A stretch of 64,000 nt of DNA from Nitrospirillum iridis (GTDB lineage Bacteria > Pseudomonadota > Alphaproteobacteria > Azospirillales > Azospirillaceae). Position 1 is the first letter of the stretch. Every line of letters begins with the position of its first letter. This document shows, one piece after another, positions 17,853 through 26,894 of the stretch. Location of the stretch: NCBI RefSeq assembly GCF_014205765.1, contig NZ_JACIIZ010000011.1, positions 62,001 through 126,000 of the forward strand, given 5' to 3'. The translations under genes were made by a program, and so were the position numbers. The notes beneath the pieces were generated by a model, which was given only the letters and a program-made list of their open reading frames with translations, was not told the origin of the DNA and searched no databases.

Positions 17853-19662
17853 CACCTTCCTGTCCTTCTACAACCAGGAACTTGCGGCCATCCGGCGGGC
17901 GGCGACCCGCTTCGCGGGTGAGCATCCCAAGGTGGCGGGCAACCTGCGCATCAGCCCCACCACGGTGGACGACCCCCACGTCGCCCGCCTGATCGAATCC
18001 TTCGCCTACCTGACGGCGCGGGTGCGGCAGAAGCTGGACGACGACTTCCCGGAACTGACCGACGCGCTGCTGGGCACGCTCTACCCCCACTACGTGACGC
18101 CGCTGCCCGCCATGGCCATCGTGCAGATGAAGGCGGCGCCGGAACTGACGGGCAGCTTCACCGTCCCGCGCGGCGCCGCGCTGGAGACGGAGGCGGTGCG
18201 GGGGGAGCCCTGCCGCTTCCAGACCACCATGCCGGCCGAGATCTGGCCGGTGGAGGTGACGGCGGCCAGCCTCGCGGCACTGCCGGCGGCGGCCCCGCTG
18301 GTGGCGGCCACGCGCCAGGCCAAGTCGGTGCTGCGCCTTAAGATCAGTTGCACCGCCCCGGGCCAGAGCCTGACCGACCTGGGCGTGGATCGCCTCCGCC
18401 TGTTCCTCTCCGGCCCCCCGGAACTGGCCTACACCCTGCACGAACTGCTGCTGAACAACGTCGTCGGCATGGCGGTGGTGGAGGATGTGAACGACCCCAA
18501 CCCGGTGGAGCTGGACCCCGACCATCTGACGCCGGTGGGATTCGAGCCCGAGGACGGCATGGTACCCTATGGCGCGCAGTCCTTTCTGGGCTACCGCCTG
18601 CTGAGCGAGCTGTTCGCCTTTCCAGAGAAGTTCCTGTTCGTCGATCTGCGCGGCCTCAGCGCCCGGTCCTTGCGGGGCGTCGGCCAGCATATGGAGGTCT
18701 ACCTCTATCTCGATCGTGTCTGGCCGGAAGGGGAGCGGCTGGTGCGACCCCAGGCGTTCGCGCTGGGGTGCGCGCCGGTGGTCAACCTGTTCCGCCAGTC
18801 GGCGGAGCCCATCATCCTGGGCCATGATGCCACGGAGTATCTGGTGCAGGCCGACGCCCGCCGGCCGGAGGCGCGCGAGATCTACGCCATCGAGCGGGTG
18901 CGCGCTTCCTCGCCCCGGGGGGAGAAGGCCGAATTCCTGCCGCTGTACGGCAACCACCACGGCGCCGACCCCGCCCGGCGCCAGCATTTCTGGCATGCCA
19001 TGCGCCGCCCCCGGGGCGGGCGCGACCGCAGCAGCGAGATGTACATCTCCCTGGTTGATCTGGGCCTCAACCCCAATGCCCCGCCCGACTGGACGGTCAG
19101 CGTGGAAACGCTGTGCTTCAATCGTGACCTGCCGGCGCAACTGCCCTTTGGCGGCGGCCATCCCCGCCTGCACCTCAGCGAGGGTGGGCCGGTGGGCGCC
19201 GTGACCTGCCTGACCCCGCCCACGGCCGTGGTGCGGCCAGACACCGGCAACGGTGCCCGCTGGCGCCTGATCTCCCACCTTAACCTCAACCACCTGTCAC
19301 TGATGGACGGCCAGGGTGGGGCAGCGGCCCTGCGGGAGTTGCTGAAGCTCTATGACCTCAAGGACACGCCGGAGACGCGGGCCATCGTCGAGGCCGTCAC
19401 CGCCATTGGTTATCGCCGGGCCACGGCGCGGGCGCCGCAGGCCGACTTCGCCGCCCTGTGCCGGGGGGTGGATATTGACCTGGTGATGGATCCGGAACGG
19501 GCGGGCGCCATGGGCGTCTACCTGCCGGCGGCGGTGTTGGAGCGCTTCTTCGCCCTTTATACCTCGATCAATTCCTTCACCCGGCTGACGGTGCGGGCCA
19601 AGGGGCGCAGCGAGGCGCTGGCCCGCTGGGGCGCCCGCATCGGGGCGAAGGTGACGGCATGA
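17845..19662 (+). CDS. tssF: T6SS baseplate subunit TssF (ImpG/VasA)
   Basis: Baseplate wedge protein, 605 aa, recognised from the start FLSFYNQELAAIRRAATRFA...HPKVAGNL, the DPHVARLIESFAYLTARVRQKLDDDFPEL block, and the later RHFWHAMRR- and LISHLNLNHLSL-like segments. Works with TssG and TssE. Overlaps both neighbours (8 bases with tssE, ATGA with tssG). Confidence 0.95.
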   Translation: MPDTFLSFYNQELAAIRRAATRFAGEHPKVAGNLRISPTTVDDPHVARLIESFAYLTARVRQKLDDDFPELTDALLGTLYPHYVTPLPAMAIVQMKAAPELTGSFTVPRGAALETEAVRGEPCRFQTTMPAEIWPVEVTAASLAALPAAAPLVAATRQAKSVLRLKISCTAPGQSLTDLGVDRLRLFLSGPPELAYTLHELLLNNVVGMAVVEDVNDPNPVELDPDHLTPVGFEPEDGMVPYGAQSFLGYRLLSELFAFPEKFLFVDLRGLSARSLRGVGQHMEVYLYLDRVWPEGERLVRPQAFALGCAPVVNLFRQSAEPIILGHDATEYLVQADARRPEAREIYAIERVRASSPRGEKAEFLPLYGNHHGADPARRQHFWHAMRRPRGGRDRSSEMYISLVDLGLNPNAPPDWTVSVETLCFNRDLPAQLPFGGGHPRLHLSEGGPVGAVTCLTPPTAVVRPDTGNGARWRLISHLNLNHLSLMDGQGGAAALRELLKLYDLKDTPETRAIVEAVTAIGYRRATARAPQADFAALCRGVDIDLVMDPERAGAMGVYLPAAVLERFFALYTSINSFTRLTVRAKGRSEALARWGARIGAKVTA

Positions 19663-20732
19663 ACGCCATCGTGCCCACCCCGCCCCTGATGGGACCGCCG
19701 GCGCTGATCGACCTGCTGCGGCAGGAGCCCTTCCGCTTTGATCTGTTCCGCGCCATCCAGCTGCTGGAACGGCAGTTCGGTGGGGCGGAGGAGGATGAGC
19801 TGCCCATCCGCTTCGCCGCCAACCAGTCGCTGTGTTTCCCGGCGCATGAGATCCAGCGCCTGCACCTGCCGCGTTTGGCGGACGCGGGGGCGGAGCCGGC
19901 ACGGCTGGACCTGAACGTCATGACCCTAACGGGGCCGGTCTCGGCCCTGCCACAGGCCTATACCGAGACGGCTATCCGCAGCCTGCGCGACCGCACACCC
20001 GGCTTCGCCGCCTTTCTTGACCTGTTCAACGACCGCATTGCCACCCTGCTGTTCCGGGCCTGGCGACGCTACCGCCTGCCGGCGCTCTATGAACATCGCG
20101 GGCTTGAGGGTGGCGATGCCGCCACCTCCGCCCTGTTCGGCATCGCCGGCTTCGGGACCGGTCACCTACGTGGGCGGCTGTCGGTGCGGGACGAGGTGGC
20201 CGTGTTCTACGCCGGCCTGTTCAGCCAGCAGCCGCGGGCGGCCATCTCGCTGGAACGCCTGTTGGCCGACGCGTGCGGCCTACCGGTGAAGGTGGAACAG
20301 TTCGCCGGCCGCTGGGTCGCCATCCCGGCGGAGGAACAGACCCGCCTTCGCCTCAGTGCAGGGAAAGGCGGCGATAAGACTCCGACCTACAACCGGTTGG
20401 GCGTGGACGCCGTCGCCGGGGCCCGCATGTGGGATGTGCAGGGCCAGTTCCGCATCATCCTGGGCCCGCTGACGCGGCGCCAGTTCATGGACCATCTACC
20501 CGGCCGCCCCGGTTTGCGGCGCCTGGTGGAACTGGCGCGCCTCTATACCGGGCCGGAGCTGGGATTCGACGTGAAACTGGTACTGCACCGGGAGGAGGTA
20601 CCGCCCTGCGCCCTCGACGGGCGGGAGGGGACGGGGCCTCGCCTGGGTTACGACAGCTGGCTGGCTTCGCTGCCCATGTTGACCGATCCGGATGACGCGG
20701 TTATCAGTACAAAAGACATTGATTGGAGATAA
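19659..20732 (+). CDS. tssG: T6SS baseplate subunit TssG (ImpH/VasB)
   Basis: Wedge protein, 357 aa, with the TssG pattern: an N-terminal FRFDLFRAIQLLER, an IRFAANQSLCFPAHEI strand and a central GPVSALPQAYTE. Starts by ATGA overlap with tssF. The last codons run into an AT-rich stretch, and codon use at the extreme C-terminus (STKDIDWR) differs from the rest. The original end may have been altered by whatever placed the AT-rich spacer downstream. Confidence 0.93.
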   Translation: MNAIVPTPPLMGPPALIDLLRQEPFRFDLFRAIQLLERQFGGAEEDELPIRFAANQSLCFPAHEIQRLHLPRLADAGAEPARLDLNVMTLTGPVSALPQAYTETAIRSLRDRTPGFAAFLDLFNDRIATLLFRAWRRYRLPALYEHRGLEGGDAATSALFGIAGFGTGHLRGRLSVRDEVAVFYAGLFSQQPRAAISLERLLADACGLPVKVEQFAGRWVAIPAEEQTRLRLSAGKGGDKTPTYNRLGVDAVAGARMWDVQGQFRIILGPLTRRQFMDHLPGRPGLRRLVELARLYTGPELGFDVKLVLHREEVPPCALDGREGTGPRLGYDSWLASLPMLTDPDDAVISTKDIDWR

Positions 20733-20934
20733 GTTATAATATAAAATCTGAAAAGGGGATTTGTATTAATGTAATGTTACGTAAACGGCAAAATAACTGT
20801 CGGCGCATTAGATATTATTACTATTGGGTAAGTTCCAATTTGGTTTCCAGTTTTATTTTTCAGTCGTGCCATCGGCGGGCCTGGGGCGGGCGGTGGGATC
20901 GAGGAATACGTCAACCAAAAGCGCGGGTCTTGAT
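20733..20934. other. AT-rich spacer between tssG and clpV
   Basis: About 200 bp, the first 130 strikingly AT-rich compared with the flanking GC-rich genes. No convincing ORF, though the clpV frame stays open upstream to a TTG at 20824. It could hold a clpV promoter or be a scar of inserted DNA. A small TTACGTAA palindrome lies at 20777-20784. No repeats mark insertion ends. Confidence 0.45.
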
Positions 20935-23625
20935 ATGGATTCGATGGATCTAAGGACGTTGGTCGATGGGTTGGACGCTGTGGCCCGGCGGGCGCTTGAA
21001 GCCGCAGCTGGCGGTGCCATGGCCAAAACCCACTATGAGATCGAGATCGAGCACTGGCTGCACGCCTTGCTGGACCGGCCGGACACGGGCCTGTGTCCGG
21101 CCCTGCCCAAGGTGGGCCTGGCGGCGGAGGCGCTGGAGCGCGCGTTGGACCGTGGCCTGGCCCGCTGCCGCACAGGCAGCAGTCGGGCGCCCGCCTTCTC
21201 GCCCCGCGTTGTGTCGCTGTTGCGCGAGGCCTGGTTCCTGGCCACCCTGCGTTTCAAGGATGGCACCGTGTCGCCCTTGCATTTGCTGGCCGCCCTGGTG
21301 GCGGACAAGAACGGCGCGCTGGCCTTCGGCGACTTGGCGGCGGCGCTGGAGGCCATCGATCCCCAGGCGCTCGACGCCCTGATCGAGGCGGAAATGCCGG
21401 CCGCCGGCGCCACGGGCGATGCGTCGCGGGCCGCCAAGCCCGGCGGACGCACGCCCAACCTGGATGCCTACACCATCGACCTGACGGCGGAGGCGGCCCA
21501 GGGCCGCATCGACCCCATCACCGGCCGGGATGCCGAGGTACGGCAGGTGATCGACATCCTGACCCGCCGGCGCCAGAACAACCCCATCCTGGTGGGCGAG
21601 GCCGGCGTGGGCAAGACGGCGGTGGTGGAAAGCCTGGCGCTACGTATCGCCGCGGGCGAGGTGCCGCCGGCCCTGCGCGAGGTTACGATCCGCACCCTGG
21701 ATCTGGGCTTGCTGCAGGCCGGCGCCGGGGTGAAGGGGGAGTTCGAGAACCGCCTGAAGGGTGTGATCGATGAGGTGAAGGCCGCCCTCAAGCCCATCAT
21801 CCTGTTCGTGGACGAGGCGCACACCCTGATCGGCGCTGGCGGCCAGGCGGGGCAGGGCGATGCCGCCAACCTGCTGAAGCCCGATCTGGCGCGCGGCGCC
21901 TTGCGCATGGTGGCCGCCACCACCTGGGCGGAATACAAGCGCTATATCGAACGGGACGCGGCCCTGGTCCGTCGTTTCCAGCCGGTGAAGGTGGATGAGC
22001 CGGACGAGGCCACGGCCATCGCCATGATGCGGGGCCTGGTCCCCACGCTGGAAAAGCACCATGGCGTCCGCATCCTGGACGCGGCGGTGCGGGCGGCCGT
22101 GCATCTGTCGCACCGCTACATCACCGGCCGCCAGCTGCCCGACAAGTGCGTCAGCGTGCTGGATACGGCATCCGCCATGGTGGCCATGAGCCAGGCCGGG
22201 CGGCCGGAGGCGCTGGACGCCGTGATGCGCGAGGCCGAGGGGTTGGAGGCGGAGAAGGCCTCGCTGTTGCGCGAGACGGCGCTGGGCGCCGACCACGACG
22301 CGACCGTCACCGTGCTGGACAACCGCCTGGCCGACGCCCGGCTGCGGCAGGAAGATCTGAACTGGCGCTGGGCGGAGGAGCGGCGGCTGATCGATGAGAT
22401 CGTCGGCGTGCGCGGCGCGCTTGAAACCAAGATGGGGGGTATGCCCGGCGGTGACACCGACGTGGCGGCCCTGCGCGGCCGGCACGCCCGCCTGCACCAG
22501 GACCTGGCGGATTTCCAGGGGGAGCGGCCGCTGATGCATCACGACGTCACGGCGCAGGCGGTGGCGGAGGTGGTGGCGCGCTGGACCGGTATTCCCGTGG
22601 GCCGCATGCTGTCCAGCGAGATCGAGACGGTGCTGGGCCTGGAATGGCGTCTGGGTCAGCGGGTGGTGGGGCAGGATGACGCCCTGCACCTGATCGCGGA
22701 CGTGCTGCACACCGCCCGTGCCGGCATCGCCGACCCGCGCAAACCGCCCGCCATCTTCCTGCTGGCAGGCCCCAGCGGTGTCGGCAAGACGGAGACGGCG
22801 CTGGCGCTCGCCGACATGATGTATGGCGGGGAGCAGAGCCTGACCGTCATCAACATGTCGGAGTTCAAGGAGGAGCATAAGGTCTCCCTCCTCATGGGCT
22901 CGCCCCCGGGATATGTCGGCTATGGCGAGGGCGGCATCCTGACGGAGGCGGTGCGCCGCCGGCCCTACGGCGTGCTGCTGCTGGACGAGATGGAGAAGGC
23001 GCACCCCGGCGTGCAGGACATCTTCTACCAGGTGTTCGACAAGGGCGTGCTCCGTGACGGCGAAGGCCGTGACATCGACTTCCGCAACACCACCATCCTG
23101 ATGGCGTCCAACGCCGGAGCCGACCTGCTGACGGCGCTGGCCGCCGACCGCGAGACCCTGCCGGACCTGGCCGGCCTGAGCGCCGCGCTGCACCCGGAAC
23201 TGTTGAAGCACTACAAGGCGGCCTTCCTGGGCCGGGTCACGGTGGTGCCCTACCTGCCGCTGACGGCCGAGCGCCTGCGCGACATCGTGGGCCTGCAGCT
23301 GGACCGCCTGCGCCAGCGGGTCGACCAGACCTATGGCGCCGCCTTGTCGGTGTCCAGCGCGGTCATTGAGCGGCTGGTGGCCCGTTGCGGCGAAAGCGAC
23401 GTGGGCGCCCGCGCCATCGACCATGTGCTGTCGCGCAGCCTGATGCCGGCGCTGTCGAAGCGCCTTCTGGAAACCTTGGCCGCGCGGCGCGCCGTCGCCG
23501 CCGCGACCGTCGATTGGGATGACGAGGCCGGTGATTTCCGGATCGACATCCAAACGGTGCCACTGGCCGAGAGGCCAATGGTGGAGTCGGCCGGGAGGCC
23601 GATGGTGGAGTCCGCGGCGGACTAG
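20935..23625 (+). CDS. clpV: T6SS sheath-recycling AAA+ ATPase ClpV (TssH)
   Basis: Disassembles the contracted TssBC sheath using ATP. From the ATG at 20935 the protein has 896 aa. It has a Clp-N domain (ARRALEAAAGGAMAKTHYEIEIEHWL), AAA1 with Walker A GEAGVGKT at residues 221-228 and Walker B ILFVDEAHTLIGAG, a middle coiled-coil, AAA2 with GPSGVGKT at 612-619 and VLLLDEMEKAHP, and a Clp D2-small domain. An ATG at 20944 is a possible start. The frame is open further upstream, but that sequence is not ClpV-like. The extreme C-terminus carries a duplicated RPMVESAG/RPMVESAA unit. Confidence 0.95.
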   Translation: MDSMDLRTLVDGLDAVARRALEAAAGGAMAKTHYEIEIEHWLHALLDRPDTGLCPALPKVGLAAEALERALDRGLARCRTGSSRAPAFSPRVVSLLREAWFLATLRFKDGTVSPLHLLAALVADKNGALAFGDLAAALEAIDPQALDALIEAEMPAAGATGDASRAAKPGGRTPNLDAYTIDLTAEAAQGRIDPITGRDAEVRQVIDILTRRRQNNPILVGEAGVGKTAVVESLALRIAAGEVPPALREVTIRTLDLGLLQAGAGVKGEFENRLKGVIDEVKAALKPIILFVDEAHTLIGAGGQAGQGDAANLLKPDLARGALRMVAATTWAEYKRYIERDAALVRRFQPVKVDEPDEATAIAMMRGLVPTLEKHHGVRILDAAVRAAVHLSHRYITGRQLPDKCVSVLDTASAMVAMSQAGRPEALDAVMREAEGLEAEKASLLRETALGADHDATVTVLDNRLADARLRQEDLNWRWAEERRLIDEIVGVRGALETKMGGMPGGDTDVAALRGRHARLHQDLADFQGERPLMHHDVTAQAVAEVVARWTGIPVGRMLSSEIETVLGLEWRLGQRVVGQDDALHLIADVLHTARAGIADPRKPPAIFLLAGPSGVGKTETALALADMMYGGEQSLTVINMSEFKEEHKVSLLMGSPPGYVGYGEGGILTEAVRRRPYGVLLLDEMEKAHPGVQDIFYQVFDKGVLRDGEGRDIDFRNTTILMASNAGADLLTALAADRETLPDLAGLSAALHPELLKHYKAAFLGRVTVVPYLPLTAERLRDIVGLQLDRLRQRVDQTYGAALSVSSAVIERLVARCGESDVGARAIDHVLSRSLMPALSKRLLETLAARRAVAAATVDWDDEAGDFRIDIQTVPLAERPMVESAGRPMVESAAD

Positions 23626-23680
23626 AGCCGCCAAGGTCGCGCCGCGGACGAGAGCCGCCAGGGATCACCCCGGCGCACCA
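23571..23680 (+). repeat. Two short imperfect tandem duplications around the clpV stop
   Basis: The last codons contain two 24-base near-copies (23571-23594 and 23595-23618) encoding GRPMVESA-like units. Directly after, a GCGGAC-AGAGCCGCCA segment spanning the stop codon recurs about 29 bases downstream (about 23614 and 23643). One copy has TAG, the other a sense codon. This looks like replication slippage in a gene end under little constraint. Confidence 0.6.
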
Positions 23681-23772
23681 TTCCCCCGTACCGGCCGCTT
23701 GCCGCAGGCAGGCCCGGTGCACAGACGCAGACCCGCGTTCAACCAAAGTCCATGAAGTGAGGAGAACCACGA

Positions 23773-24249
23773 ATGCCCATTTACCTGCAGATCGACGGCA
23801 TCGCCGGCGACGCCACCCAGCAGAACCACCAGCAGTGGACCGACATCAAGACCCTGCAGTGGGGTGTCACCCGGTCCATGAACACGCTGGCCGGTGCCAC
23901 CGCCAATCGCGAAGGGTCAGAGCCGTCGGTGCGTGAGGTCGTGCTGACCAAGACCAGTGACAGCTCCTCGGTGAAGCTGTTCTCCCAGGCATGCAGCGGC
24001 CGTTCGGGCGTGACCGCCAAGATCCACATCGTCACCAGCGGCAACCCGGGCGACACCTATATCGAGTTCACCCTGACCAACACCCTGATCTCCTCCTACA
24101 ACATCTCCGCGTCCAGCGACCGGCCGGAAGAGCAGATCGTGCTGAACTTCACCAAGGTGGAGATGAAGTACACCCCCTACGACAGCCAGCACAACCCGCA
24201 GTCCCCGATCATCGCCTCTTACGACTTGGCCACCACCAAGTCGGCTTGA
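23773..24249 (+). CDS. hcp: T6SS inner-tube protein Hcp (TssD)
   Basis: Hcp forms the hexameric-ring tube expelled by sheath contraction and can carry effectors. The 158-aa protein has the family N-terminus (PIYLQIDGIAGDATQQNHQQW), a central SEPSVREVVLTKTSD, and a C-terminal DRPEEQIVLNFTKVEMKYTPYD. Strong ribosome site (GAGGAGAA). It lies 147 bp after clpV, which leaves room for its own promoter, and is followed by a strong hairpin that probably isolates this usually abundant transcript. Confidence 0.97.
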   Translation: MPIYLQIDGIAGDATQQNHQQWTDIKTLQWGVTRSMNTLAGATANREGSEPSVREVVLTKTSDSSSVKLFSQACSGRSGVTAKIHIVTSGNPGDTYIEFTLTNTLISSYNISASSDRPEEQIVLNFTKVEMKYTPYDSQHNPQSPIIASYDLATTKSA

Positions 24250-24255
24250 TCGGCG

Positions 24256-24291
24256 CCATCCTGGATGGGCGAAGTCGCCCATCCAGGATGG
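24256..24291 (+). terminator. Strong hairpin after hcp
   Basis: Perfect 17-bp inverted repeat (24256-24272 and 24275-24291) with only two bases between the arms, six bases after the hcp stop. GC-rich stem, no clear T-run, so it may end transcription, stabilise the hcp mRNA 3' end, or both. It separates the structural T6SS genes from the effector islet. Confidence 0.75.
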
Positions 24292-24339
24292 TATTCAGCA
24301 TCCGAATATTGGTGAAGCCGACGCTCCGCACCCGGGAAG

Positions 24340-25251
24340 ATGAGCATCATGGACCCTCAGCGCTATTCCAAGATCAACACCCAAGCCAGCCGTGTGCTAC
24401 ACGACGATCATGAACTTTGGGTTTTTGAATTAGAAAAGCTGCTGGATCTGAAAGAGGATCTAAGAAGGGCCACGGAGTTCAATGACGGGCTGAAGGAACA
24501 CCACGACACCGACGCTGTCTCATTGGTACAGCTTGCGCAATCGGGGAAGCAGGCCGCTCAGCAGATAAAGCTGCTAGGGGTTCTGGGGATGGCGTACGTC
24601 AAGACGGCGTTGGATGGAAAGCGCTACATCATTTTCAAAGGATATGCCGGGGCGCGGCCCATTCTGAACGGCACGCGATACGCGTTGGAGAACCCGAAGG
24701 TATCCTGTTTCGTCGTTGGCGGACATGAGTTGATCAAGGATGGCGTTAAGGCGACGCGTGTCGCCATCATCGCCTTTGTCGCCATAGATATCGTCAAGGA
24801 AGTGCAGGCGGATCATTTCTGCCTTTCCCGTCTGCTGGTGCACGTTGCCAGTGATGTGCTCCAGGCGGTCGTATCAACGGCCATCGGGATCGGGGTAGGC
24901 GTTGCTGCCGGCGCGGTCGTGGTAGCCTTGGGCGCGGCTGCGGCGCCTGTCGTCATTGTCTATGCCATCACGGTAGGTGTCGGATTCTACGCTTCCATGA
25001 AATTGTCGGAGTGGGACAGGGAGTACCGCCTCACGGAACGCCTCGTCGAAGCTGCGACGGCATGGGAAGAAAAGATGAAGGCACAAGCGTACAGTACGGT
25101 GTCCGCATTCGACCATGCCATCAGGTCTGTTGATAAGACCGTATCCGATGCTTATCAGTCCGCTATTCAGGCGTATGGAGTGACGATCAATATTTACCGC
25201 CTATGGCAATCTCTGGAGGATGTCCGGCGATTAAATTTAGTGGCGCGATAA
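24340..25251 (+). CDS. Putative T6SS membrane-active effector (unrecognised family)
   Basis: A 303-aa protein with no confidently known domain. The N-terminal half is soluble and contains a KRYIIFKGYAG...LNGTRYALENPKV segment (about residues 93-122). The middle has hydrophobic, Gly/Ala-rich stretches (about 140-155 and 165-220, e.g. IGIGVGVAAGAVVVALGAAAA), and the C-terminus is amphipathic. There is no signal peptide. A glycine-rich hydrophobic core right after hcp and before a small membrane protein suggests a membrane-disrupting T6SS effector with its immunity gene. This is inferred from context. GC content and codon use are lower than in the T6SS genes. Confidence 0.5.
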   Translation: MSIMDPQRYSKINTQASRVLHDDHELWVFELEKLLDLKEDLRRATEFNDGLKEHHDTDAVSLVQLAQSGKQAAQQIKLLGVLGMAYVKTALDGKRYIIFKGYAGARPILNGTRYALENPKVSCFVVGGHELIKDGVKATRVAIIAFVAIDIVKEVQADHFCLSRLLVHVASDVLQAVVSTAIGIGVGVAAGAVVVALGAAAAPVVIVYAITVGVGFYASMKLSEWDREYRLTERLVEAATAWEEKMKAQAYSTVSAFDHAIRSVDKTVSDAYQSAIQAYGVTINIYRLWQSLEDVRRLNLVAR

Positions 25252-25302
25252 TTTTACAATCGTATTTGATATCTTCGCCAGGAATGTTTAGGAATTCATG
25301 AC

Positions 25303-25803
25303 ATGATTGCCGCAAGCATTTCCCAAAATAGATCACCAAATAATATCTCCATGAGAACATGGTATTTATATGTATTTGAATTGTGGCTGATATTTTCAGT
25401 TTTTTCCATTTCTGGGGATTTGCCGGGTATAGGAAAATTTCACGAGGAGCACAAATACATAATATTTAATAAGCATGCGTTTGTTTTTTTCGCCGGTCCA
25501 TTCATATATGGTCTCAGAATTGCAATGTTCGTGGCCATTTTTAGGAAATTCAAACGACCAAACCCCATAGAGCTATGGATTGTGAAAATATCGGTGGCGT
25601 TATTTTTTTTGACGTTATTTGGCGGTTACTTTCTTGGTGGCATCTGGGCATCTGCGAATGGTTACCGGGAGTGTTTTAAAATTGAAGACCGGCATCCTTA
25701 CTATTTTTTTGTTCCTAAAGATAAATCCTGCCCGACCGCGCCAAGCCGAGACGATTTCCTGAATGGTTACTCCGTTCAAGAGAAATACGGCCCTGAGCGA
25801 TAG
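25303..25803 (+). CDS. Small AT-rich membrane protein, candidate immunity protein
   Basis: 166 aa with three predicted membrane segments (about residues 20-38, 57-77 and 90-112), each rich in aromatic and aliphatic residues. The gene is far more AT-rich than anything nearby (long T and A runs), a sign of recent acquisition. It follows the candidate effector by 51 bp on the same strand, the usual place of an inner-membrane immunity protein. No known family recognised. Confidence 0.5.
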   Translation: MIAASISQNRSPNNISMRTWYLYVFELWLIFSVFSISGDLPGIGKFHEEHKYIIFNKHAFVFFAGPFIYGLRIAMFVAIFRKFKRPNPIELWIVKISVALFFLTLFGGYFLGGIWASANGYRECFKIEDRHPYYFFVPKDKSCPTAPSRDDFLNGYSVQEKYGPER

Positions 25804-25943
25804 GGACGGGAAAGCGGAGATTTGGGCATGAGAGGGCGCGGAGTGCCCATCGCCGCCCAGTCTCGGCGAATATCTGCATCCGGAAGACAGTCGACGGCGG
25901 TAGATGCCGCCTCCTACGAAAATACAAGAATGGGTGAAACGCC

Positions 25944-26894
25944 ATGGCGGTCGTCCTGAGCAGCGATTGGGGTCCCTATCGCAACGAAACCGAGGCCGCA
26001 GCTTGTCTGTGCGCCTATGTCGACAAGGTCTGCGGGCCGGGCGTGGGAATTTCCTGGGCCACCAACGGCTATGTCTACCCCCTGCGCGGGCCGACGCGGG
26101 ACGCCGGCGGCTTCGGCGACGTCTTTGTCTTCCAGTGGAGCCACATTCCCACCCCGCCGGCGAAGCATCTGCCACCACCTGATTTCTGGCACCGGGTGAA
26201 AGGCTTCATCGAGCGCTGCATGGAGGCGCAGGGCAAGGCGGCGTTGGCCGAGAGCCAAGCCAACTTGGCCATGGGCCAAGCGATGGGCCGCGTCATCGAC
26301 CGCATGTTCACTTCGCACCGCGATGACGGTGTTGGCGTGGCGCTGGACGTGCTGTGTGTTGTCGCCTCGTTGGCCCTCATACCCACAGGGCTGGGGGCCT
26401 TGGGCATCGCCGGCCTCATCGGTGGCGCCATGCTGCTTGGCATGGACGGCACCGCATACGCCATGGAACTGGCGGGTAGCGATGAGAGCGCTGAGGACTT
26501 CAAGAAGCAAACAGAAGCCTGGCGTATTGTGGCCACGGTCATGACCCTGCCGGATATCGTTGTCGGTGGGCCGAAGGCCTTGAAAGAACTGGCTGAGGCG
26601 CGGGAGCTATTGCAGGCGGACATGACGACCGCCCGGACTGCCGAGACTCTGGCCGCCAGGACCGCCAACGGCTCGCGGGCGGAGCGATATGCGCAAATCG
26701 CCGAACGCGCCAATTTACGGACACAAATTCGTGCCAAGCAAATCCATGCGGCCATGTCACTGGAGGTTGCCCCCCGTGCGGCTGGGGTTGGCTCCGGCTT
26801 TTTGTTGATAAGGGAAGAGATATTGGGCGATGAGTCGGCACTGCATGAAATTGCCCGCCGCCTTCAGGTTCACAGCGTTTCGGTGCATCGATGA
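25944..26894 (+). CDS. Second putative T6SS membrane-active effector (unrecognised family)
   Basis: 316 aa, no known domain identified. The N-terminal ~85 residues look like a compact globular module (YRNETEAAACLCAYVDKVCGPG, FGDVFVFQW). Residues about 130-175 form a Gly/Ala/Leu-rich hydrophobic hairpin (ALIPTGLGALGIAGLIGGAMLLG), and the C-terminal part is a charged helix (TARTAETLAARTANGSRAERYA). No signal peptide. It has the same architecture as the candidate effector at 24340 but no obvious sequence similarity, and is followed with a 4-base overlap by small membrane proteins. Effector role is inferred. Confidence 0.5.
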   Translation: MAVVLSSDWGPYRNETEAAACLCAYVDKVCGPGVGISWATNGYVYPLRGPTRDAGGFGDVFVFQWSHIPTPPAKHLPPPDFWHRVKGFIERCMEAQGKAALAESQANLAMGQAMGRVIDRMFTSHRDDGVGVALDVLCVVASLALIPTGLGALGIAGLIGGAMLLGMDGTAYAMELAGSDESAEDFKKQTEAWRIVATVMTLPDIVVGGPKALKELAEARELLQADMTTARTAETLAARTANGSRAERYAQIAERANLRTQIRAKQIHAAMSLEVAPRAAGVGSGFLLIREEILGDESALHEIARRLQVHSVSVHR

